NCBI GenBank assembly: GCA_903867985.1
Contig: CAIPTO010000111.1
Span: 1-34,978 of the forward strand
DNA: 34,978 bases
Direction of reading: 5' to 3'
Source of the DNA: an uncultured Elusimicrobia bacterium
GTDB lineage: Bacteria; Elusimicrobiota; Elusimicrobia; Elusimicrobiales; UBA9959
In this document: positions 15,277-22,030 of the stretch, piece after piece
Numbering within the stretch: the stretch's first letter is position 1
How the letters are laid out: each line of letters starts with the position of its first letter
Translations under genes and position numbers: made by a program
The notes under the pieces: generated by a model
Told to the model about the DNA's origin: nothing
Seen by the model: only the letters and a program-made list of their open reading frames with translations
Databases searched by the model: none

Positions 15277-16086
15277 ATGCAGGGCCTATATCTTTATTGC
15301 CTCAGGGAAAAAACCGTGAATCCGGTCGGGATGTCCGTAAAGGGCATTGACGGCGCGGGAGAGGTTTTTATTATCACTTATAAAGATCTTGAAGCGGTGG
15401 TAAGCAGGGTTTCACTGGAGGAATTCGGCTCTGAGGAAATACAAAAAAAATCGCAGGATGATCTGAAATGGATCAAGGAAAAAGCTCTCGCTCATGAGAA
15501 AGTCATAGAGGGTGCGATGAAAAGCGGGGATAATATTTTAAGCGCGATTCCCATGCGCTTCGGGACAATTTACAAAGAAGCGGCGGGCTTGGAGGAAGCA
15601 CTGGGTAACGGCTACGCGAAGGCCAAAGAAAACCTGGATAAAATCCGCGGGAAACGGGAATGGTCCGTAAAGATGTACCTGAAAAACGTGTGGGAATTCG
15701 AACAGGCGGTAAAAGAAAAAAACGGGGTGATAAAAGAGAAAGAAAAGGAAATGGCGGCTTTATCCGAGGGAATGGCGTTTTTTATGGAAGAAGAGTTGAG
15801 CGAGCTTGTGCGCAAGGAAGCCGATATCGAAGTGAATAATCTCGCGGATGAAGTTTTTGAAACTCTCGGCAAGCTGTCGGCAGCCTGCGTTAGAAGCAAG
15901 ATCCTGGGGAAAGGATTAACCGGGAAGCCCGAACCCATGATTTCAAACGCCGCCTGCCTGGTTCCGGAAGAGAAAACCGAAGTCTTTAAGCGGGAAATTG
16001 AAGACCTGAATCAAAAATTGACGGCAAAAGGTTTGTATCTTGAATGCGGCGGCCCCTGGCCCGCGTATAATTTTGTTTCTTTTTAA
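15277..16086 (+). CDS. gvpF/L: GvpF/L paralogue 4
   Basis: A 269-residue GvpF/L protein, the most diverged of the four. Family marks are QGLYLYCLREK, DLEAVVSRVSLEEF, ILSAIPMRFGTIYKE, SVKMYLKNVWEF and ECGGPWPAYNFVSF at the very end. Residues 145-180 form a long charged helical insert (EKNGVIKEKEKEMAAL) absent from the others. In vesicle clusters GvpF and GvpL are usually distinct; this one and the J-domain fusion may represent that split, but I cannot assign F or L with confidence. Confidence 0.92.
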   Translation: MQGLYLYCLREKTVNPVGMSVKGIDGAGEVFIITYKDLEAVVSRVSLEEFGSEEIQKKSQDDLKWIKEKALAHEKVIEGAMKSGDNILSAIPMRFGTIYKEAAGLEEALGNGYAKAKENLDKIRGKREWSVKMYLKNVWEFEQAVKEKNGVIKEKEKEMAALSEGMAFFMEEELSELVRKEADIEVNNLADEVFETLGKLSAACVRSKILGKGLTGKPEPMISNAACLVPEEKTEVFKREIEDLNQKLTAKGLYLECGGPWPAYNFVSF

Positions 16087-16090
16087 CATT

Positions 16091-16645
16091 ATGATTGACA
16101 GATCAAAGAGCCTGATAAATAAAAACGAGCGCGTGACACTGGTGGACGCGCTGGATAAGGTTTTGGAGAAAGGCGCGGTTATCAACGGCGATATAGTGTT
16201 GAGAGTGGCGGATGTGGACCTGGTGTTTCTGGGGCTGAGGCTTATTTTAACCTCCGTTTCCAAGGCGGAAGAATTATCCGGCAGAAATTTAAGCGACCGG
16301 AACAGGGAATTCACTCCCGAGGATACGGCCTATATCCAGAAACTGCAAAGAGAAATAAGAAGAGCCGAGGAAAATATCCCCAAGCTTATCGACCTTGGCA
16401 GTCCCAAAAAAACGGAGCAGGGCCTGGCTAAACTGGTCCTGACCCTGGTTGAACTGATAAGAAGGCTTATGGAGAAGGAGGCCTTCCGGAGGGTGAAAAA
16501 GGGCACCCTTTCCAAAGCGGAAGTCCAGAAACTGGGTTTAAGTCTTAAGGCGGTAAAGAAGAAAATAAAAGAAATTCAGGTGATCTTCGGCATCGCGGAT
16601 GAGGATTTGAATCTGGACCTGGGACCTTTAGGCAATTTAATGTAA
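16091..16645 (+). CDS. gvpK: GvpA-like (GvpJ/M/S) domain fused to GvpK
   Basis: A 184-residue protein. I start at the ATG at 16091; longer readings overlap the previous gene. Residues 10-60 (VTLVDALDKVLEKGAVING, then ADVDLVFLGLRLIL) are a GvpA-family shell fold of the GvpJ/M/S type. Residues 95-184 are GvpK: LAKLVLTLVELIRRLMEKEA, KGTLSKAEVQKLGLSLKAV and the family-typical end DEDLNLDLGPLGNLM. GvpK is required for vesicle formation but its precise task is unclear. I know GvpK and GvpJ/M/S as separate, often adjacent proteins, so this looks like a gene fusion, which would bring a minor wall protein and GvpK together. Confidence 0.9.
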   Translation: MIDRSKSLINKNERVTLVDALDKVLEKGAVINGDIVLRVADVDLVFLGLRLILTSVSKAEELSGRNLSDRNREFTPEDTAYIQKLQREIRRAEENIPKLIDLGSPKKTEQGLAKLVLTLVELIRRLMEKEAFRRVKKGTLSKAEVQKLGLSLKAVKKKIKEIQVIFGIADEDLNLDLGPLGNLM

Positions 16646-16657
16646 TGTAAGGAAAAC

Positions 16658-16933
16658 ATGGAAAAAGAAGAATTGGGAATCAACTGCCCGGCATTTTTGA
16701 GGCAGGAAACGGTAATAAAGGATATTACCGAGGAGATTAATCAGGTTAAAGGAGCGCGGGAGAAGGCGCCGTTTGCTGAAGAATTACAGAAAGAGGCGGA
16801 GGTGCTTTTGATTTGCGCGGATCATGACGATACAAATTTGGACTGTAAGAATTGCCGGTTTATCGCGTATTTGCGCAGTCAAACAGCTGGTTTGATCATA
16901 AAAGCCGGGAAGTCAGCGGGAAGAGAGAAATAA
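16658..16933 (+). CDS. Small cysteine-containing protein, unknown
   Basis: A 91-residue protein that I do not recognise. It has four cysteines, including C-x-x-C with a nearby His-Asp segment (LLICADHDDTNLDCKNCRFI), which could bind zinc or form disulphides. The N-terminal half is a helix-prone charged stretch. It is packed between the GvpK fusion (12 bp) and gvpJ (1 bp), so it very likely belongs to the vesicle operon. A ribosome site TAAGGA precedes the ATG. Confidence 0.7.
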   Translation: MEKEELGINCPAFLRQETVIKDITEEINQVKGAREKAPFAEELQKEAEVLLICADHDDTNLDCKNCRFIAYLRSQTAGLIIKAGKSAGREK

Positions 16934-16934
16934 T

Positions 16935-17240
16935 ATGGCCGAACAAAAAATGATGCACGCCAATAACGCCACAAATCTGGCGGATATCCTGGAACGGGTG
17001 CTGGAAAAAGGCATTGTGATAGCCGGGGATATCAAAATTCAGATCGCCGACATCGATCTGCTCACTATCAAAATAAGACTTTTGGTCTGCTCCGTGGACA
17101 GGGCCATGGAGATGGGGATAAACTGGTGGGAAACCGACAGCTTCCTTTCCTCAAAAGCGAAAGAGGCCGAGATGGAAAAGGAAAACACGGAGATGAAAAA
17201 GCGGCTGGAAAAATTAGAGCAAAAGGTTAAGGCCGCGTAA
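16935..17240 (+). CDS. gvpJ: Gas vesicle minor wall protein GvpJ
   Basis: A 101-residue protein with the GvpA fold region (TNLADILERVLEKGIVIAGD, then ADIDLLTIKIRLLVCSVDRA) followed by the GvpJ mark MEMGINWWETDSFLS and a coiled-coil tail (MEKENTEMKKRLEKLEQKV). GvpJ proteins are minor components thought to nucleate or cap the vesicle. The GINWW segment separates it from GvpA and from GvpM or GvpS. The tail is charged and longer than in GvpA. Confidence 0.93.
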   Translation: MAEQKMMHANNATNLADILERVLEKGIVIAGDIKIQIADIDLLTIKIRLLVCSVDRAMEMGINWWETDSFLSSKAKEAEMEKENTEMKKRLEKLEQKVKAA

Positions 17241-17258
17241 CTGCTCAAAGGCGTAAAT

Positions 17259-17504
17259 ATGGAAATTAACGGCATTGCGAAAATTGCCAAAGCGGAACTG
17301 GTCCAGCTTACCGGCTTTACTTCTCCCGCCGCGATAGGGATAAACAAAGAAGCGGAGACCTGGCATATCACCGTGGAGATTATCGAGAAGCCCTCCAAAG
17401 CTGCCAATCTCGACCTTCTCGGGGTTTATGATGTCAGGATTGACGCTTCCGGAAAACTTCTCGGTTACGAGAGAATAAGAACAAGAAAACGGTGTGAGAA
17501 TTAA
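17259..17504 (+). CDS. gvpO: Gas vesicle protein GvpO
   Basis: An 81-residue protein matching the GvpO core: ELVQLTGFTSPAAIGI, then ETWHITVEIIEKPSKA, DLLGVYDVRIDASGKLLGYER and a basic R-T-R-K-R end. GvpO is a small accessory protein required for vesicle production in several species. It is the last recognisable vesicle gene; a repeat-rich gap follows. Confidence 0.88.
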   Translation: MEINGIAKIAKAELVQLTGFTSPAAIGINKEAETWHITVEIIEKPSKAANLDLLGVYDVRIDASGKLLGYERIRTRKRCEN

Positions 17505-17526
17505 CCTGGATTAACAGAGGAGAGTT

Positions 17527-17639
17527 GTCATCCCGGCAGGCTGTAGGCTGTTAGACTGTTAGGCAAATCTGCGTCTTACCTGATAGTCTAATAGCCTGCA
17601 GCCTATCTTCCCTTATCTTACAAACCTACAGCCTATTCA
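17527..17639. repeat. Hybrid repeat: GTCATCCCGG start joined to a GGCTGTAGGC palindrome
   Basis: 17527-17545 is the beginning of the GTCATCCCGG repeat and runs directly into the other repeat family. AGGCTGTAGGCTGTTAGACT (17538-17557) finds an imperfect inverted match in AGTCTAATAGCCTGCAGCCT (17585-17604), giving a stem of about 25 bp with a short loop. A further arm, CCTACAGCCTATTCAT, ends at 17640. It separates the vesicle operon from the next gene and could act as a transcript boundary. Confidence 0.65.
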
Positions 17640-17671
17640 TCTGAGCAGTTGCGATTTCAAAAGGATAAATA

Positions 17672-18361
17672 ATGCGAACTCTGATCTATGTGCCGGTTAT
17701 CCATTCAAGCGCCGACCTGGGCTCTTTGGCGAAAGAAGTTACCAAAAGGGGAATGGCGGATTTCGGGCCGGAATTCTGGGCGGCGCATGAGCGTACGATC
17801 CTGGCCTTCTGGGACGCGATAATCAAACACTTTAATACGGTGGATGTGTCCGGTTTTAGGCTGTACCAGGACGGGATGATAACGGACGGCGAGGTTGCGC
17901 AGAAAATAGTGGAGGAAGGGGTGAAGGCGGGCAGCAAAAACTACGAATTAGTTTCGGATCTTCTGAAAAAAGGGGCGGTATTGATAAAAACGGAAGATTT
18001 CGGCCTTGTTAAAGAAGAGCGCGACCGGATGCTTAAGATAACGCAGGCCAAGACCCTGCCGGCCAAATTGTTTGGTTTTGTGATGTACAAGATCAGCAAA
18101 AACAAACTCCTGAACAAGCGGGACGACTTTATTGCCAGAAGGATCTGGGAAACGCTTTGCGACGGGCAAACCGGGATTATTTTTATCGGAGCCTACCATA
18201 ACATTAAGAAGCGGCTGCCCGCGGACATCCGCATCGTGGAAGTAAAGGACACGGATAAAATCCGTGAATATCAGGCCCTGCTGCCCTTTTATCACCGGCG
18301 CAAAGAACGCTTTGCCGAACTCGCGGCCTACCTGTCCGCGGAAGTTAATCCGGTGACATAA
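17672..18361 (+). CDS. Uncharacterised protein, family with 24014 gene
   Basis: A 229-residue protein that I do not recognise by name. It begins RTLIYVPVIHSSADLGSLAK, has FRLYQDGM and IVEEGVKAGSKNYELVSDLL in the middle, and ends with KRDDFIARRIWETLCDGQTG, IIFIGAYHNIKKRLPADI. The gene at 24014 encodes the same sequence blocks in the same order. The last block, an RD-x(4)-RI helix followed by a hydrophobic strand and G-x-x-H, is reminiscent of the TraB/PrgY/Tiki group, but no catalytic assignment is warranted. No signal peptide is visible. The stop codon lies inside a palindromic repeat. Confidence 0.75.
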   Translation: MRTLIYVPVIHSSADLGSLAKEVTKRGMADFGPEFWAAHERTILAFWDAIIKHFNTVDVSGFRLYQDGMITDGEVAQKIVEEGVKAGSKNYELVSDLLKKGAVLIKTEDFGLVKEERDRMLKITQAKTLPAKLFGFVMYKISKNKLLNKRDDFIARRIWETLCDGQTGIIFIGAYHNIKKRLPADIRIVEVKDTDKIREYQALLPFYHRRKERFAELAAYLSAEVNPVT

Positions 18362-18410
18362 TATCTATACAGTTTTGTCGATAGGGGAATTAAGTATTAT
18401 GTCACCGGAT
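18348..18410. repeat. CCGGTGACATAATA palindromic element, copy A
   Basis: Its ends are ATCCGGTGACATAATA and TATTATGTCACCGGAT, perfect inverted arms of 16 bp around a spacer of about 30 bp. Its reverse complement matches copy B (19236-19297) along most of the spacer as well. It contains the stop codon of the preceding gene. Confidence 0.85.
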
Positions 18411-18434
18411 ATACGTCCCCGATATGCGTGGAGG

Positions 18435-18443
18435 TGGTATAAT
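18435..18443 (+). promoter_or_regulatory. Extended -10 promoter before the porin gene
   Basis: TGG-TATAAT (-10 at 18438-18443) has the TGn extension. No good -35 is visible. It also places an 11-codon frame (ATG at 18444) whose TGA overlaps the porin ATG at 18476; with GGAGGTGG just upstream this could be a short coupled leader peptide. Confidence 0.5.
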
Positions 18444-18475
18444 ATGCTTATGGGGTGGGCTTTGCCGCCGAAAAC

Positions 18476-19243
18476 ATGAAATTATCAGTATTGGTTATGG
18501 CGGTATGTCTGTTGCCGATTTTTAACGCTAAATCCAGGGCGGCGGAAGAAACGCCGGCCGGATTTGCCTGCTCCTCAGAACTGGACATCGTATCCAAATA
18601 CATCTGGAGGGGCATCCCCCAATCCCCGGCAGCAAGCGAAGCCTATCAGCCCTCGGTTACTTTTTTCAAATACGGCTTCACGGCGAACGCCTGGCTCAAT
18701 TACAGCGTTGACAGACCGCAGCGGGATAAATTCAGCGAATTCGACCTCACGCTCAGTTATGAACACAAACTCAAAGATGTGACGGTCTCGTCCGGATTCG
18801 CCCTCTACACCTTCCCGGACCTCGCTCCTTACGGCGAGGCATATGTGAAGCTGTCCCGTCCTGTGTCCTTTATTAAGATTTTAACGAATCATTATTTTTC
18901 GATGATGAGAGGCAATATCGCCGGGGGGTATTACGGTGACGCCGGGCTGGGATATGAAAAGCGGCTTGCCGGAGATTCCTTATGGACGAGTTCGGTTTTG
19001 CTCGGCTGGGGTAACGCCATATTTAATTCCGTTAATTACAATACGGCCGGCCTGACAAGTCGGCTCAACGTTCTGGTTCTGGACACCGCGGTAACATTTA
19101 GCCCCTGCGTTAACGGCCTCGTCAGGCCGCATTTAACATACTATGCGACCCTGCCCGACAGTCTTCGCGGCGGGATTCGGGCGGCGGGAAACGCCCCCGA
19201 TAGCCTGGTTGTCGGAGTCGCGGTGGGATATGATTTCCGGTGA
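18476..19243 (+). CDS. Outer-membrane porin-like protein (TorF-type)
   Basis: A 255-residue protein starting at the ATG at 18476, which gives a clean signal peptide (KLSVLVMAVCLLPIFNA, cleavage near SRA-AEE). The mature start, SELDIVSKYIWRGIPQSPAA, followed by alternating aromatic beta-strands and a terminal aromatic-plus-Arg residue pair, resembles the TorF/Gcw_chp family of putative outer-membrane channels. It implies a diderm cell envelope. It is bracketed by inverted copies of a palindromic element, and its stop lies in copy B. Its transport substrate cannot be read. Confidence 0.75.
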   Translation: MKLSVLVMAVCLLPIFNAKSRAAEETPAGFACSSELDIVSKYIWRGIPQSPAASEAYQPSVTFFKYGFTANAWLNYSVDRPQRDKFSEFDLTLSYEHKLKDVTVSSGFALYTFPDLAPYGEAYVKLSRPVSFIKILTNHYFSMMRGNIAGGYYGDAGLGYEKRLAGDSLWTSSVLLGWGNAIFNSVNYNTAGLTSRLNVLVLDTAVTFSPCVNGLVRPHLTYYATLPDSLRGGIRAAGNAPDSLVVGVAVGYDFR

Positions 19244-19297
19244 CATAATACTTAATTCCACCCGCCGCAAAACGATATAGGTATTATGTCACCGGAT
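19236..19297. repeat. CCGGTGACATAATA palindromic element, copy B
   Basis: The same terminal arms as copy A. The interior (AATACTTAATTCC...CGATATAGGTATT) is the reverse complement of copy A's, so the two copies flank the porin gene in opposite orientation. It supplies the porin TGA stop. It may act as a transcription end for both sides. Confidence 0.85.
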
Positions 19298-19326
19298 TTA
19301 AGGGATACTTCAATGGTGAGAAACAA

Positions 19327-20994
19327 ATGGGTTTAAACAAAAAGCGCGGCTGGTTGATGGGCGGCATGGGCCTGGCGGCGCTTGCCACCGGGGTGTTCCT
19401 TGTCTGGTGGATGGTCGTGTGGGCCGACCGCGGGTTGCGCGACGAACTGCTGCTGGATACGCGGCTTGTGGCGCGGGCGGTTGACATTAACAGAGTTAAG
19501 GCGCTCACCGGCGCGGAAGCGGACCTAAAAAGCCCCCATTACAGGCGGATTAAGGAACAATTTGCCGCCGTTCGCACGGTTAACCCAAAATGCCGGTTTA
19601 TTTATCTCCTAGGCCGCAAGGCGGACGGGACGGTTTTTTTCTTCGTGGACAGCGAGCCGGCCGGCTCAAATAGTTATTCCCCGCCCGGGGAAATCTATAC
19701 GGAGATTTCGGCAGAGGACCGCCGCGTGGTAGAAGCCGGGGTGGATCTCGTCACGGGCCCGTCCGCCGACCGCTGGGGCAAGTGGGTATCGGGGTTGGTT
19801 CCGATTTTTGACCCGCGCACCGGCGCCGTAATCGCCGTGCTGGGTATGGATATCGACGCTCGCGACTGGCGAGGGCTTGTGGCCGCCCGAGCGGCCCTGC
19901 CGGCCGGACTGCTGCTGGCGTTCGGACTGGCGCTTTTCTTGTTCCACACGCGCAGCAAGGTGCGGCAGGCGGCCGGGAGGTTGACCTCCGCGGTGAACGA
20001 AAATGAAGAAAAAATCCAGCTCCTGCTGAATTCCACGGCCGAAGCGATATACGGTCTTGACATGAACGGGAACTGCACTTTCTGTAATAAGTCCTGTCTC
20101 AGCCTGCTTGGATATGAACATCCCGGCGAACTGCTAGGCAAGAATATGCATCGGCAGATTCACTCTAAACACACGGATGGAACACCCTTCCCCATTGATG
20201 ATTGTCGTATTTTTAAGGCGTTCAAAGAAGGCACGGGCACACATGTGGACGATGAAGTGCTCTGGCGCGCTGACGGCACGTCTTTTCCCGCCGAGTACTG
20301 GTCGTACCCGCAGCACAGAGCCGGCGCGGTTGTCGGCGCCGTGGTGACCTTCCTGGATATCACCGAGCGCAAGCGTGCGGAGGAGGCGCGTGACTCCCTC
20401 CTGAAGACGGCGCAGGACGGATTCTGGCTGGTGGACGCGACGACCGGCCGGATTGTCGACATAAACGATGCCGCCTCCTCCATGCTCGGCTACACACGCG
20501 AAGAATTCCTGGCGCACGAGATCGTTGACTTTGATGCTCAGTGGTCGCCCGCTGAGCTCAGCCGGGAGATGCAGAGGTGCAAGACAGCCGGCAAGACGTT
20601 CTTCGAGACGCGCCATCGTGTCAAGGGCGGTCAGATCATTGATGTCGAGATCAGTGTAAACTACCTTGCGGCCACTGATCAGTTCTTCTCGTTCATCCGC
20701 GACATTACCGGGCGCAAACGGCTGGCGGACGAGAAGCTCCGCTTGGAAGAGCGCTCCCGTAAATTAATTGAGGATGTTTTCCGGTTCATCCCTGAAGGCA
20801 TCCTGGTGTTCTCCCGCAAGATGGAGCTTCTCCGCCAGAACCAGGCGTTCCGGGAGCTGGTGAGCGGCTATGCCGGGCGTCTGGGTTTTGCCGAAGATGA
20901 ATTGGCAAACCTAATTATTGACAAAATTAAAGTCGGTCTGGATAATAATTTAAAAGAGATAAGAATCCCAAGGAAGCATGAAACCGGGAAATAA
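19327..20994 (+). CDS. Membrane PAS sensor, N-terminal piece of a split histidine kinase
   Basis: A 555-residue protein. Residues 11-31 and about 184-205 are membrane segments; the loop between them is a sensor domain (Cache-like: FIYLLGRKADGTVFFFVDSE, then MDIDARDWR). Two full PAS domains follow, each ending in a PAC-type mark (FLDITERKRAEEA at about 340; FIRDITGRKR at about 460). A third PAS starts (LIEDVFRFIPEGILVFSRK) and stops after KEIRIPRKHETGK. No kinase domain follows. The remaining part of that PAS and the kinase are encoded from 22027, in the same reading frame, so this gene looks interrupted by the insert at 20978. It still makes a defined membrane sensor protein. Confidence 0.85.
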   Translation: MGLNKKRGWLMGGMGLAALATGVFLVWWMVVWADRGLRDELLLDTRLVARAVDINRVKALTGAEADLKSPHYRRIKEQFAAVRTVNPKCRFIYLLGRKADGTVFFFVDSEPAGSNSYSPPGEIYTEISAEDRRVVEAGVDLVTGPSADRWGKWVSGLVPIFDPRTGAVIAVLGMDIDARDWRGLVAARAALPAGLLLAFGLALFLFHTRSKVRQAAGRLTSAVNENEEKIQLLLNSTAEAIYGLDMNGNCTFCNKSCLSLLGYEHPGELLGKNMHRQIHSKHTDGTPFPIDDCRIFKAFKEGTGTHVDDEVLWRADGTSFPAEYWSYPQHRAGAVVGAVVTFLDITERKRAEEARDSLLKTAQDGFWLVDATTGRIVDINDAASSMLGYTREEFLAHEIVDFDAQWSPAELSREMQRCKTAGKTFFETRHRVKGGQIIDVEISVNYLAATDQFFSFIRDITGRKRLADEKLRLEERSRKLIEDVFRFIPEGILVFSRKMELLRQNQAFRELVSGYAGRLGFAEDELANLIIDKIKVGLDNNLKEIRIPRKHETGK

Positions 20995-22030
20995 GCCGGA
21001 AGAAAAAATCGGCAAAATAATATTTTCCAAGGCGCTGGCTATGCCGATGGCAAAATATTTGGAATATATCGTTTCCATATGCGGCGCTCTGGTTGCTGCC
21101 CCGGAACAGGATGGTGGTCAAAAAAAGGAGACGGTTTTCGCCCGCGTCAAAATTTTGGGTGGCAATCCTGTGGCCGAAATTACCGACCCCCGCTTCGCGG
21201 AAAGATATCCGATTCCAGTCGGCACCGGCCTGCGGACAATCTGTTCCCTACTCTGGATAAATACCCGCAACCGTTTCTCGCGGCATATTCTGGAGAGCTT
21301 ATTGCGGTGTCAAAAACGGTATTGGCTGACCGGGCGGGAAACTGATTTAAGGCCATTGAGTTTGAGCTGGTTCCTTGCGGAGAATCCGGTGCGGTATCTT
21401 GATGTTTCACGGCTATCAAGACTACTTGCTGTGCTGCGGGTGGAAACTCCGAAAGGCGTAAATATAAATTTGCGCAGTCTGTTTGTTTCCAAACGACGGG
21501 CTTGTTCTTTTATGATCAGAAAAATAATAAATCAGTCCACGGAGTCACTAAATGACCGCCGGATACAGGAACGCTTACGGCAAAAAGGAATCGCTGTCAC
21601 CGGCAGAACGGTCTGCTACGCCCGCGGCCTGCTGCATATTCCCAACTATACCCAGAGAGACAGAAGCGGATATGAAGATGAAGTTCAATTCAGCGGTTAT
21701 TTTCAATTAAACAGAGAGAATATCAGCTTGATTCCCGAGACCCCGGGCGTCTACGAAATAAGCGGCGCCTCAAGCGTTAATTACCGCCACGGCAAGAGCA
21801 AAACGGCGTACCTTGGGGCGACAAAGTGTTTGCGCAGGCGGCTGACGCATTACACAGGCGGACAAATAAAAAACACAGCGTTACTTCTTGTTATCAGAGA
21901 ATCCGGAGTCAATATTAGGTATTTTCCGACGGGTAATTACCGGGATTGTGAAAAACGACTATTGCTGAATTTTAAAGCTTGTTTCGGGGAATTGCCGGTG
22001 GCGAACATGCTGGGAGGCGGAACCCGATGA
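20978..22030 (+). CDS. RpoN-type DNA-binding region fused to GIY-YIG nuclease, inserted in a kinase gene
   Basis: A 350-residue protein. Residues 100-230 align with the C-terminal half of sigma-54: a core part (ILESLLRCQKRYWLTG, then LRPLSLSWFLAENP and VETPKGVNINLRSLF) and a DNA-binding part (LNDRRIQERLRQKGIAVTGR). The latter is followed by RTVCYARG, a degenerate RpoN box (canonical ARRTVAKYR). Region I, needed for activator response, is absent. Residues 256-343 form a GIY-YIG nuclease: PGVYEI, YLGATKCLRRRL (Y278-G280, Arg286-288), E325 and N343. The ATG overlaps the end of the upstream sensor gene, and the stop (ATGA) overlaps the start of the kinase gene. Residues 1-100 I do not recognise. 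A nuclease targeted by an RpoN-like DNA reader is inferred. Confidence 0.8.
   Translation: MKPGNKPEEKIGKIIFSKALAMPMAKYLEYIVSICGALVAAPEQDGGQKKETVFARVKILGGNPVAEITDPRFAERYPIPVGTGLRTICSLLWINTRNRFSRHILESLLRCQKRYWLTGRETDLRPLSLSWFLAENPVRYLDVSRLSRLLAVLRVETPKGVNINLRSLFVSKRRACSFMIRKIINQSTESLNDRRIQERLRQKGIAVTGRTVCYARGLLHIPNYTQRDRSGYEDEVQFSGYFQLNRENISLIPETPGVYEISGASSVNYRHGKSKTAYLGATKCLRRRLTHYTGGQIKNTALLLVIRESGVNIRYFPTGNYRDCEKRLLLNFKACFGELPVANMLGGGTR

Noticed and set aside
17527-17640. CRISPR array
   Set aside because: The repeats are palindromic halves of two families in opposite orientation, with no regular spacers and no cas genes.
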